Assembly: GCA_022496185.1 (NCBI GenBank) | Contig: WTXG01000031.1 | Location: 236,232 to 300,231 of the forward strand | Reading direction: 5' to 3' | Length of the DNA stretch: 64,000 bases | From: Multifurca ochricompacta | Taxonomy: Eukaryota; Basidiomycota; Agaricomycetes; Russulales; Russulaceae | Part shown: positions 43,938-54,568 of the stretch, piece by piece | How the letters are laid out: every line of letters starts with the position of its first letter | Position numbering within the stretch: position 1 is the stretch's first letter | The notes under the pieces: model-generated | The model's input: only the letters and a program-made list of their open reading frames with translations | The model's database searches: none | Told to the model about the DNA's origin: nothing | Program-made: the position numbers and the translations under genes

Positions 43938-44420
43938 CAGACAATAAACAATGAGGGACTAAGGCCATTGGCCAGAGGAGAATCACATGCTATACTGCGT
44001 ATTACTTAGTCTATCACTAATCAGCTGAGTAAGGTGAGAAAAAATGTAATAAAGATATTGTAAGAAGTCTGAAGCTCTAATCTAATCTAATCTACAGCTG
44101 AAGTGAATCTTAGATGCTTGAAGCACCCCCAGACACATCCTGTGTCAACATTATATACCCCAAGGGATGGTCTGTGCACACTGGGAATAAGTCCACAAGT
44201 GCCAGACAATAGACAGTGAGGGACAAAGGCCATTGGCCAGAGGAGAATCACATGCTATGGACAATTACTAAGGCTATCACTAAGCTGCTGAGTAAATGAA
44301 AGAAAAGCATAATAAAGATAACATAAAAAGTCTGAAACTCCGTAATCTAATCTAATCTAATCTACAGCAGAAGCGAACCTCAGATGCCTGAAGCATCTCC
44401 AGACACATCCTGTGTCAACA
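43938..44420 (-). repeat. Two truncated CopA-family LTR fragments in tandem
   Basis: 43938-44150 and 44151-44420 each end in GACACATCCTGTGTCAACA, the CopA LTR terminus, and share the CCATTGGCCA and AATCTAATCTAATCTAC phrases. The first starts inside the LTR (CAGACAATAAAC) and the second at the TATATACCC box. Neither has the TGTCAAACAATC start. They are more diverged than the other CopA LTRs. Confidence 0.75.
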
Positions 44421-44691
44421 CTGGGGCCATCACAACACTAGTCACAAGCAAGGTAAGGATCAGGTACTGAAGACAGTGAGGTTGTCAGTGAAGTGCAGGT
44501 GATGGTTAAATGGTGAAACTGATTGTAAGGAATGGACAGGCAGGCGGCCCGGAATGTGAATGTACTGATAAAATAAAAGATATGTGTCAAATGTTTGAAA
44601 CTAAATCATAATTGCTCTAATTCAGGGATTTGAAACAAAAGAGAAGAGAAGCGGTGGCTGGAGGTTTCATGCCCAATGCCCGAGCCATCCT
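44421..44691. other. No gene seen
   Basis: A 270-bp spacer between the CopA LTR fragments and the segmental duplication. I see no coding frame with family features, no terminal repeats and no RNA gene. Confidence 0.5.
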
Positions 44692-44945
44692 TACAACTCT
44701 CATATTGTCAGGTGACCTCGGCACTGATCTATTCGCCTTTGGGACGAGGGGTGAGGAGGTTGTCATCGCATCGTGAAACCTGTCTTGACTCTGCCCTCAT
44801 CCATCATGTACCCAACCACAAAGTTCAGGGAATTCATGATGTCAGGATCTCAATGTGTGTCATTCTCACTCACAAATCATGCCCGCAGTGGGACGTACCC
44901 GTTCTTCCATTGGGAACGACCGTTGAGACATCGAAGCACTCATAG

Positions 44946-45057
44946 ATTACATTTGCTAGGATGCCTAGAATACCAGCGCTAGACTATCTATAAAAAGCAT
45001 TATAACCAGTCTAGCGCTGGTATCCCTACTCATCTTAGGCATCCTAACAAATGTAAT
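44946..45057. repeat. 112-bp imperfect hairpin upstream of terpene synthase 1
   Basis: ATTACATTTG...CAAATGTAAT ends, with inner pairs TAGGATGCCTA/TAGGCATCCTA and ATACCAGCGCTAGACT/AGTCTAGCGCTGGTAT around a loop with CTATAAAAAGC. The arms are about 40-45 bases. It could be a small foldback element or an RNA hairpin. No clear target duplication is visible. It lies about 280 bp upstream of the ATG and is repeated at 52371-52482. Confidence 0.75.
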
Positions 45058-45336
45058 TTTCCTGATGTAGAACGCTGACTACGGGATAGTAAACGAAATA
45101 AACTAGATGGCTCGCGACACCTTTGACAACTCAAAGTTTCATGTGCTTTAGCCTGGCGGTAATTAAAAGGACATCACAACCCCAACATAGTATTATTGCT
45201 GAATGTAGCGACCTGTACGGGCTCATTAGGGGATTTAAGACCAGTTCCATGATGCGATGACACCCTCCTTACCCTCCCCCCAGGTCTCATCCCAGCTCTG
45301 AATCCTTGCCAGCATTTTCATAAGTGAACACCTGCC

Positions 45337-46638
45337 ATGTCCAACACATTTTACATTCCCAACGTCTTGGAGAATTGGAAATGGCCTCGTCGAATCAACC
45401 CGCACCACCTTGAGGTAAAGGCAGAAACCGCAGCGTGGGTGAGGAGCTTTGGGGCAGTCAGCCCTAAAGTCCAGGCGGCCTATGATCTTTACGACTTATG
45501 TACGAGCCATTACGTCCTCTTCAGATGCCAAACTCATAGATTCAACTATTTCCAGGCCTTGTCTCGTCCCTCGGATGTCCTTTTCATGACAAAGGTAGGC
45601 CTCTATTGAGATGAACACAATAAATTATATTCACTCTTGACGCGAAGAACGCCTGCGTACTACTTGCGACTTGATGGTCGTGTTCGTCCTGTTCGATGAG
45701 TGTTCAGGTGCAGCCGATGAGGATGAAGTTCAGAAAATGGTCAACACTACCATGGACGCCCTCCGCAATCCGCACACCCCTCGTCCCAGAGGCGAATGGA
45801 TCGGTGGCGAGGTCACCAGACAGTAAGGCCTGTTAAAAAGAGCGAGGATATGTGTTGACCGCATCGATCTAGGTTCTGGGAATTGGGAATCAAGACAGCT
45901 AGTCCCCAGTCACAGAAACGGTTCATAGAGACATTTGGCTCTTTCATGCAAGCTGTTGTACAACATGCATCAGATCGAACCAACAAGCATACTCCAACTA
46001 TCGAGGAGTACTTTAAAATCAGAAGAGAAGACGTTGGCATCAAGCCGTGTTTCGCCATCCTTGAATTAGAAATGGACCTCCCTGACGAGGCAGTAAACCA
46101 CCCCACTATTCAGGAATTATCAGTTTTGGCCGCTGACATGATTATCCTCGATAATGTAGGTTGCGCTTGCTTCCGATATGCGTCAAGGCTGACAAGTCTT
46201 GTGTTTGCTTAGGACATGGCTTCATACAACAGCGAGCAGGCGTGCGGCGACGATAACTACAACGTAATAACCATTGTGATGTACCAGAACAAGACCGACA
46301 TCCAAGGGGCCATGAACTGGGTTTCTGAATATCACAAAGAACTGGAAGAGAAGTTCATGGACATATACGAGAACAAGATTCCGAAGTTTGGTAAGCCGGT
46401 GGACGAACAGCTGGCGCAGTATGTGGACGGAATTGGAAATTGGGTGCGAGCGAACTATCAGTGGGGCTTCGAAAGCGAGCGATACTTTGGAAAGAAAGGT
46501 CTAGAAATCCAGAGAACGCGCTGGGTGACGTTGATGCCCAAGAAGTGCTCAAACAAGATTGACCCCCAATATCCCGATGGCTCTAAGTTATTAAGTCATG
46601 CGGATGTTGGTTCACATACTACAACGGTCAATGTCTAA
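45337..46638 (+). CDS. Sesquiterpene synthase, copy 1 (five exons)
   Basis: Proposed join: 45337-45499, 45556-45594, 45648-45822, 45873-46155, 46213-46638 (1086 nt, 361 residues). The protein starts [19 protein letters not shown], the usual N-terminus of basidiomycete class I sesquiterpene synthases that cyclise farnesyl diphosphate. The NSE triad NDMASYNSE spans the last splice, and ESERYFG follows near the C-terminus. The aspartate-rich motif reads FDECSG: the first D and E remain but the last D of D(D/E)xxD is G. Length is normal. Magnesium binding may be impaired. A 39-nt second exon is needed. Upstream is the hairpin, downstream a copia gag start. Confidence 0.82.
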
Positions 46639-46854
46639 GAGCAATCATGTAGATGACGCTTGATAGTCGATTATTGATAGAATAGCTTGGACTGTATTGC
46701 ACTCATTTTGTGACAATATAACTTGGTATGAAGACAGATGGCAATTGTTCATGTTTTGGCGCGGCAAAAGTTGGGGGAGTGATGAATGCCGTAATTTCCC
46801 ACAACTTTAGCTCTACAATATGGTTTCTTATCGCACAGAGACTGAGTCCAATCT

Positions 46855-47287
46855 GATGGATTATATTCTCAAGACGTTCAAACCGGACAAGCTTAATTTT
46901 CTGGACACTGCTCAAGATTCTATGGTCTATGGTTTCATGTTCGGAAGAGTAAATGCATTCTACCTTTTCATTTATTATTCCGGTTTTATTTTATTCAGGC
47001 GCGACTTAAATCTATTACAGTTAATCATTCTATCGCGCACCTCCTTTTACTCTTCATTGCACGCATTAAATTTCATTCTGAATAACTTGTAGTTTACATT
47101 GTATGGACCCCTGGCCACTGCTTTTGGCCTTCTGCTTCGACCCCTTCATATTATGTCTCCTATTTGACTCCTATATCATAAACTCTATAAAAAACTTATT
47201 AGTTTCGCTTGTATCTTCGCTTCCATTCTAAACCCACTTGCGTGTCCCCGCTCGTCTTCTTTTGTGTCCATAATCATACCACAATCT
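46855..47287. other. 433-bp block present only in duplication copy 1
   Basis: The block ends with CAATCT (47282-47287), the same six bases that precede it (46849-46854). In copy 2 a single CAATCT joins the flanks. This fits a deletion in copy 2 at a 6-bp repeat, or an insertion in copy 1 with a 6-bp duplication. There are no inverted ends. A short frame (MDYILKTFKPDKLNFLD) is not recognised. Confidence 0.6.
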
Positions 47288-47578
47288 CCTACAGATTATG
47301 AGATGGACCCAGTGTCTCACATTAAGCAGTCATAAAAGTGTTGAAAGACGACAGTCAGCCACACTGGTGGTCCAACAATGGCAGCCAGAACAATAGGGTA
47401 TGCATGAGAGGCGCCTTGTACACATGAAAGGATCGTGGATGTGGACATTCGGACACACATAAATACGAGCCAGCTAGGATTGATTGGACCTCAGTTTCTT
47501 CCTACATGAAAACTGAATCTATTGCCTTACATTTTCCTACAGAAAGACCTCCGTAGCACCAGCATCGCCAGAATACCA

Positions 47579-48104
47579 ATGACCACACCCAGCTCAAAAA
47601 GTCCCGGAGCGACGATGCCCCAGACGGCATCCACCACTACATCCAAGCCTGGCACACGCCACTACGATGTCCTATTGTTAGAAGATGACAGCAGTAACTT
47701 CACTGACTGGAAATTTCGCATTTGCATGCTCTTAAAGCTTCGCCACGTTTGGTCTGTTGTCGATGGAACACTTGTTGGAAGTGTAGCCATAGCGCGCAAC
47801 CAATTGATACCGGAGATGGCGGCCCGGATCCGATCATTGCCGTATCAACGCAATAAGAGCACGCGGGTCGTGCAATTTTCTCTACCATAAAGACTCAGTA
47901 GCGTAGTTAGAATCCTCAGTCTTTTTATCCCAAAGACTGAGGTCAGTACTTTCTGTGTTACAGCTACATTACCCATTCACTGATTCATTTGTGCAGCTAC
48001 ACATTTGTAGGTATTAACAAATTACATAGTCTTTCTATCCCAAAGACTACGCTTTCATAGCTTGCTACAACACTAGCCAGGCCAGGCCCGATGGCTCTGA
48101 CCCC
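47579..48104 (+). pseudogene. CopC copia gag start, copy 1, split by a solo LTR
   Basis: The frame from ATG 47579 reads MTTPSSKSPG and then FTDWKFRICMLLKL, the N-terminus of a UBN2-type copia Gag, identical in plan to 54569 in copy 2. It is interrupted at 47773 by a 297-bp LTR and resumes at CTAGCCAGG with a small CCAGG duplication. Homology ends at 48104. Confidence 0.75.
47773..48069 (+). mobile_element. Solo LTR (297 bp) in CopC gag, exact 5-bp target duplication
   Basis: Starts TGTTGGAAGT and ends AGCTTGCTACA (TG...CA). It is flanked by ACACT at 47768-47772 and 48070-48074. Copy 2 of the duplication has the empty site, with a single ACACTAGCC. This is the clearest insertion in the window by direct comparison. 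It occurred after the duplication or was never copied. Confidence 0.88.
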
Positions 48105-48106
48105 AT

Positions 48107-48336
48107 TGTGTAAAGGGTGCTAGTATCCCACACTTGCTGTGTGAGATAAGATAAGATGTAGAGATCGTGGATGGCGCCTGATTATAAAACCCTTACTTAG
48201 GACCTCAGTTTCTTCTTGCATGGATACTGAGGTCAATACAACCATGCTATCTATTACTGCTGTAATTTAGTGCTAACTGTACGGTATTCCAATCTCCATA
48301 GGTTGTGTACCGTCTTCTTAACTTCTAGTGTACACA
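48107..48336 (+). repeat. Possible LTR fragment
   Basis: Starts TGTGTAAAGG where duplication homology ends and finishes GTGTACACA. The inverted ends TGTGTA/TACACA fit an LTR, and a phrase GACCTCAGTTTCTTC is shared with the CopC leader at 47489. The five flanking bases (CCCAT and CGATA) do not match. It may be the 5' LTR of a truncated copia copy. Confidence 0.4.
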
Positions 48337-49330
48337 CGATACTAGTATTGTGCACGTGCATGGACTGAATTAGAAGCCAAATTTATTCACGTGGACAAAA
48401 TTCAGGCGTCTAGATTAAAATCATTAAAGAAATCAGGAAATCACCAATAAGATCTGGGGTCGACGAATATCTCTGATAAGGTCAAAGCTCTGCGCTCGAG
48501 ATCCGGGCCTTTTTGGTGGTGGGATCATCGGCGCCATGACCACCCAATTCGCATCCTTCAAGTTTGTTGGAAAGCTTCAATAGAACACCTGCCAATCTCC
48601 TGTCAAAATCAAAAGTCACATTGTTTGCTTGCTTTTGAGAGAAACCATGTTATCAGAGGTCAATAATACTCAGCTGACAACATTGTCTTGGGAGCATAAG
48701 TTCTTGCAGTATTACTACGTCACTTGCGTCTCTTACCATACTCAATGTCGCCTGGAACGTCGCCTGGACATGGACACACATCCCTTTTTCAGCCCCGCGT
48801 GCACCAGTTTTGCGCCACAGACGATACCCCCTCAGGTGGGTAGTAGTACAGTAATGGAACTCAAGTCATCGCAGCGTAGAAAAGGCGCGCGACAGAGAGG
48901 GAGCTGCGCCCGCCAGCGTCCTGTTTGAGTTCAGATGTTTCTATTTCTTTTTTATAAGCCTACTTCATCTTGCACTGTATGGTATACTTCCATTCCATTC
49001 ATTTCGATCCGAGCAGGGTTTGCTGAGTCCATTTATCCGGAGCCTGGATGCTAATACAGCTTTTTCCACTTCACTCCGCCCCGCCCCATCGGGACCACGG
49101 GATAATCGACTACCATAAAATTATTACATGCTTTCCTTCCTTCCTTGGTTCATGCTCACAAAACCCAATTCCGTCTCCTCCTCCCCCTTTGTCCGGTGAA
49201 TGTGTGCAGAACATAATCACATTACAGACTCTATCTCGCCGGGTCGTCATCAATAAGACCTTCACCTCACTTGGCTGGTTGCCAGTCCTCTAAGTTAATG
49301 TATTTATGGTGCAAGTGACAAGACTCATAC
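48337..49330. other. No gene recognised
   Basis: About 1 kb. A short stretch near 48360-48460 (AWTELEAKFIHVDKIQ) could be a retroelement Gag relic. The ORF at 48629-48928 has no recognisable family features. No repeats with target duplications or RNA genes were seen. Confidence 0.4.
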
Positions 49331-49334
49331 GCCC

Positions 49335-50510
49335 CAAGAACCATTCCAACATGGCTGCGCTTCAGTGTATGGTCTCGGCATCATGCTCCAACAATAGCTG
49401 CACAATCTCTTCTTGTCCACTTTCTCTTGCTATCTCTAGTGCAGTCCGCCGCCGGCTGTCTTCCAAGCCCGTATTTGCGCCATAACCCAGGAGCATCTGA
49501 ACAGATTCCAAATCGTCTCCCCCATTAGATGCCTGACGCAGTATGGTCTCTCCTTTGCCGTTCTGTGCACCTACGCGCGCCCCGTGCTGGGGCAGTAACT
49601 ATGCGACTCTCAGATGGCGATTCCGTAACGCCTGACCGAGTGGACTATACTGGCACATGAAAAAGGTATTCGGGTCTGCACTGTTCTCAAGCAGTAACTC
49701 TAAAGCGCCCAGACGACCGTTTTTCTGAGGCCAAATATAAAGCAGTCCGCCCGTCAGGACCCTGGGTTCTATGAGATCCACCGCGGTAGAGCAGGATTCT
49801 GGCGATATTGGCATAGCCCTTTTCACATGCTGCGATCAATGGGGTTTTGTAGTAACCAACGAGGGGATTTACGCTCAAGGGGGATTTAGAGGACAGCCAA
49901 TCTACTATCTGGGCGAGGCCGAACTGAGAGGCGTAGTATAATGGACTCGCTCGTGGCTGTGATGGGGTCTCTGAGGTCATCGATTGTCCTGAATTTTCAT
50001 CCACGTCGTATATCCAAATCCAGATCGCAAAGTGCGGTTTATGTGGGTCGAGAAGGCGTTTCAGTGCGTCTCTTACGTACCGCTGAATATTCGGAAATGA
50101 TATATGAATGACCAAGTATTGGGGGGCATAGGCAGCGAGAGGGAAGTTTGTAATGCTGCTTCTGTTGACATTCTCGTCCACATGGAGTAAAGTGGAGAGG
50201 CAGCCATGTGCAACTGTCGTATGTGGATCTTCAATGGAAAAAGAATAGCGAGAAACACGTCTGCCCGCTCTGCCAAGGTTATTCGATGTTGAATATTGCT
50301 TCATTGAGAAGTAGGAAAAATTGCACGATCAGGGGTGATTCATTCGCGTCCACGATCGAAATGAAGCTAGAGCATGTAGCCAGAACTGCATATTCGGGAT
50401 CTTTAGGGCGCCAACTAGCTTCAAGCACAAGAAATTTATCCGCCTTGGAATCCAAGGTGAGGAAATCTGTAAGTTCCGAAACTCGAAGTGGGCGATCGAT
50501 CAAGTTAATC
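49335..50510 (-). pseudogene. NACHT-ankyrin protein relic, C-terminal part
   Basis: Read right to left across several frames: a post-NACHT segment (LTDFLTLDSKADKFLVLEASWRP, near 50480-50400), then SFSIEDPHTTVAHGCLSTLLH and FAIWIWIYDVDEN. Ankyrin repeats follow (ASPLYYASQFG, TPLIAACEKGYANIARILL, GRTALYLAS, PLGQALRNRHL, RTALEIARESGQEEIVQLLLEHDAE). This is the end of the fungal NACHT-ankyrin family, NLR-like proteins thought to act in self/non-self or stress responses. The P-loop is absent and at least three frame breaks or stops are present. Confidence 0.75.
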
Positions 50511-50984
50511 CCTGTGCGCTTCTCGTGAGAAGTGATCGAATGTCAGACGAGGGAGCTGAAGACAACTAGTTAGGAGAAATTTGCCTGTTCATGGTGAATG
50601 TGAGTGATAAATGCCAGTGGTTGTCTGGCGTACAACAACGAGGCCGTGATTTGAAACGGGGGGCTAAATACCAGATATATATGAAAGGCGCACAGTCAAG
50701 TTGAGTTAGCTATAACGAAGGAGTGGCTATTATCATTTTTGAAAGACGGAAAACGTTAGTGCTCGGTATCATAGAATCCGACCACTTTTATTACGCGCTT
50801 CAAGGACTTGCCTAAGTCGCACGGCTACTAGTCAGGTATGAACGAACGTCATGGAGACGGAACTCTGTGTAAAAACCCCCAAGGGGAAAGTAATGAAAGC
50901 GTGGTGGGGAAAGGAGCGAAGCAGGGACAAACCCCCTGCTGTATGGAGGGAGGCAGAGCGAAACTTACCTCAACCAAGTACCCC
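50511..50984. other. No gene recognised
   Basis: About 470 bp between the NACHT-ankyrin relic and the LINE tail. No supported coding frame, repeat or RNA gene. Confidence 0.4.
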
Positions 50985-51260
50985 GGGGACTGCTAGACCT
51001 AGTCCAGCTCCAGAGGTTGTCTCGACAAGTACAGCTTGAAGGCGGCACGCGTCTCCTGTAGGAAGCTCAGGAGGGCTCCGACGTAGTGGGTGTTTTGGAA
51101 CGCCGCCAGCCAGGGCAGGCCAGTGGTGGACCAGGTGGTGAGGCCCTAAGATGCACGGGCAGTTGAATACAGGAGAAATGAAGGAGGAGGTGGGAGACAG
51201 TGGCCTCAAGGGTGGGGGAGCAGGCACAAAGCCTGGCCGACGCGGGGAAGTCCTTGCGGA
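50985..51260 (-). pseudogene. LINE 3'-end relic
   Basis: On the minus strand one frame reads WLAAFQNTHYVGALLSFLQETRAAFK and then stops. It resembles the C-terminal WPQVFNHKHHVESLLGFLQDT segment of the LINE fragments in hAT-1. It is short and alone, probably a 5'-truncated copy of a related LINE. Confidence 0.5.
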
Positions 51261-52120
51261 AGCGAGCGGTGTAGAATTTCCGGCCTCTTGATGGATCTAA
51301 ACAACACCTGACGCAGAACGAAGTTCTGACAGAGTAGAGAGCCTGAAATCTATAATTTTTAAGACTTCAGATGATGCCGGGAGTGAGATACGTTCGCCAA
51401 AATGAATACAGCAAGGGACGAGAGTGATTGTGTGAGTCTGCTCTATACAATCGAGGGAGTACCCGTCTCAACCTTAAACCAGCGTGCCGAAAAAAGGCAA
51501 GTTAGACAATACAAGACAAAGAAGTGCCCTCAACGACTTATTCATTCTCAGCAATTCTTCACAATGACCCAAGTCCTCAAGCATCGCTCCCGGCTAGTGT
51601 TCGGAACTAAGGCTCTCAGGATTCTCTCTCTCTTTACATCCCCTTCTCTCCCCCTTGGGAACATCCTTCCATATTGAACCCACTGTATGGATCCGAAGAC
51701 CGCGTGGGTTCGTAAAGAGTCGGTTTTTCCCAAAAAGTGAAGTAGAAGGAGAAGGATGGATGAATGAATGGAGAAAAAACACAGTTCATCGAAGGCAGGT
51801 TGATAGGATACGTCAATTTCGCTGAAGGCCTTCCACGATCGTAAACCGTTCGCCATGTTGAAGGCTGGAGCAGGCAAAAATGACGTCCCTATCTCAGGGA
51901 CAAAACGTAGGCCCCTGTATACATGCGGTCAGCGTGTGACAATCCCGAACTAAGTCAAGTACGTAGAGAAGGATAAGTGGCATGCAAAGATAAAACAACA
52001 CAGACGAAGGGCAAGTGAAGAATTGAAAGAAAAAGAACACGAGCAGTGAAGTAATGAAAGCATGAAAGAATATGATTGTTAGCTCCCAGAACCTAGGTCA
52101 ATGCCTTCAAGACATGTCTC
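51261..52120. other. No gene recognised
   Basis: About 860 bp before the second duplication copy. ORFs on both strands (the longest at 51548-51877, minus) have no recognisable domain and look random. No terminal repeats seen. Confidence 0.4.
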
Positions 52121-52370
52121 CACACTCTCACATTGTCGGGTGACCTCGGCACCGATCTATTCGCCTTTGGGATGAGGGGTGAGCAAATTGTTATCGCATG
52201 AAACCTATCTTGACTCTGCCCTCATCCATCATGTACCCAACCACAAAGTTCAGGGAATTCACGGTGTCAGGATCTCAATGTGTGTCATTCTCACTCACAA
52301 ATCATGCCCGCAGTGGGACGTACCCGTTCTTCCATTGGGAACGACCGTTGAGACATCGAAGCACTCATAG

Positions 52371-52482
52371 ATTACATTTGCTAGGATGCCTAGAATACCA
52401 GCGCTAGACTATCTATAAAAAGTATTATAACCAGTCTAGCACTGGTATCTCTACTCATCATAGGCATCCTAACAAATGTAAT
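52371..52482. repeat. 112-bp imperfect hairpin upstream of terpene synthase 2
   Basis: The same foldback as at 44946-45057. Differences include a change of GCG to GCA in the right arm that breaks one pair without a matching change in the left arm, so base pairing does not look maintained by compensating changes. Confidence 0.72.
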
Positions 52483-52761
52483 TTCCCTGATGTAGAACGC
52501 TGACTACGGGACGGTAAACGAAATAAACTAGATGGCTCGCGACACCTTTGACAACTCAAAGTTTCATGTGCTTTAGCCTGACGGTAATTAAAAGGACATC
52601 ACAACCCCAACATAGTATTATTGCTGAATGCAGCGACCTGTACGGGCTCATTAGGGGATTTAAGACCAGTTCCATGATGCGATGACGCCCTCCTTACCCT
52701 CCCCCCAGGTCTCATCCCAGCTCTGAATCCTTGCCAGCATTTTCATAAGAGAACATCTGCA

Positions 52762-54064
52762 ATGTCCAACACATTTTACATTCCCAACGTCTTGGAGAAT
52801 TGGAAATGGCCTCGTCGAATCAACCCGCACTACCTTGAGGTAAAGGCAGAAACCGCAGCGTGGATGAGGAGCTTTGGAGCGTTCAGCCCCAAAGTCCAGG
52901 CGGCCAATGATATTTGCGACTTCTGTACGAGCCATTACATCCTCTTTTAGATGCCAAATTCATCGACTCAACTCTTTCCAGGCCTTCTCTCATCCCTCGC
53001 ATATCCTTTTTATGACAAAGGTAGGCCTCTATTGAGATGAACACAATAAATTATATTCACTCTTGACGCGAAGAACGCCTGCGCACTATTTGCGACATGA
53101 TGGGTGTGTTCCTCCTGTGCGACGGGTGTTCAGATATAGCCGATGAGGATGGAGTTCAGAAAATGGTCAACACTACCATGGACGCCCTCCGCAATCCGCA
53201 CACCCCTCGTCCCAGAGGCGAATGGATCGGTGGCGAGGTCACCAGACAGTAAGGCCTGTTAAAAAGAGCGAGGATATGTGTTGACCGCATCGATCTAGGT
53301 TCTGGGAATTGGGAATCAAGACAGCTAGTCCCCAGTCACAGAAACGGTTCATAGAGACATTTGGCTCTTACATGCAAGCTGTTGCACAACATGCAGCAGA
53401 TCGAACCAACAAGCATACTCCAACTATCGAGGAGTACTTTGAAATCAGAAGAGAAGACGTTGGCACCAAGCCGTGTTTCGCCATCCTTGAATTAGAAATG
53501 GACCTCCCTGACGAGGCAGTAAACCACCCCACCATTCAGGAATTATCAGTTTTGGCCGCTGACATGATCATTCTGGATAATGTAGGTTGCGCTTGCTTCC
53601 GATATGTGTCAAGGCTGACAAGTCTTGTGTTTGCTTAGGACATGGCTTCATACAACAGCGAGCAGGCGCGCGGCGACGATAACTACAACGTAATAACCAT
53701 TGCGATGCAACAGAACAAGACCGACATCCAAGGGGCCATGAACTGGGTTTCTGAATATCACAAAGAACTGGAAGAGAAGTTCATGGACATATACGAGAAC
53801 AAGATTCCGAAGTTTGGTAAGCCGGTGGATGAACAGCTGGCGCAGTATGTGGACGGAATTGGAAATTGGGTGCGAGCGAACTATCAGTGGGGCTTCGAAA
53901 GTGAGCGATACTTTGGAAAGAAAGGTCTAGAAATCCAGAGAACGCGCTGGGTGACGTTGTTGCCCAAGAAGTGCTCAAACAAGATTGACCCCCAATATCC
54001 CGATGGCTCTAAGTTATCAAGTCATGTGGATGTTGGTTCACGTGCTACAACGGTCAATGTCTAA
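52762..54064 (+). CDS. Sesquiterpene synthase, copy 2 (five exons)
   Basis: Proposed join: 52762-52924, 52982-53020, 53074-53248, 53299-53581, 53639-54064 (1086 nt, 361 residues), exon for exon the same as copy 1. The spliced middle reads [15 protein letters not shown], closer to the family norm than copy 1 ([10 protein letters not shown]). The aspartate-rich motif is CDGCSD: first and last D present, but the E is G and the preceding F is C. NSE is NDMASYNSE and the end is [10 protein letters not shown]. The likely substrate is farnesyl diphosphate; the product cannot be told. It may be active if the first D suffices. Confidence 0.83.
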
Positions 54065-54568
54065 GAGCAATCATGTAGATGACGCTTGATAGTCGATTAT
54101 TGATAGAATAGCTTGGACTGTGTTGCACTCATTTTGTGCCAATATAACTTGTATGAGGACAGATGGCAATTGTTTATGTCTTGGCGCGGCAAAAGTTGGA
54201 GGAGAGTGATGAATGCCGTAATTTCCCACAACTTTAGCTCTACAATATGGTTTCTTATCGCACAGAGACTGAGTCCAATCTCCTACAGATTATGAGACCC
54301 GGTGTCTCACTTTAAGTGGTTATAAAAGTGTTGAAAGACGACAGTCAGCCACACTGGTGGTCCAACAATGGCAGTCAGAACAATGGGGTATGCATGAGAG
54401 GCGCCTTGTACACATGAAAGGATCGTGGATGTGGACATTCGGACACACATAAATACGAGCCAGCTAGGATTGATTGGACCTCAGTTTCTTCCTACATGGA
54501 AACTGAGTCTACTGCCTTACAGTTTCCTACAAAAAGACCTCCGTAGCACCAGCATCGCCAGAATACCA

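Larger units (their letters stand above)
44692..48104 (+). repeat. Segmental duplication, copy 1
   Basis: Aligns base for base with 52121-54787 apart from scattered changes, a 433-bp block present only here (46855-47287) and the solo LTR at 47773-48069. Both copies hold the hairpin, the terpene synthase gene and the start of a copia gag, so the copia insertion predates the duplication. Homology stops at GACCCC near 48104. Confidence 0.88.

Noticed and set aside
45337..45609. First terpene synthase ORF read unspliced as a short protein
   Set aside because: The frame after residue 54 loses all family similarity, while splicing at 45500-45555 restores it and the same sites are kept in copy 2.
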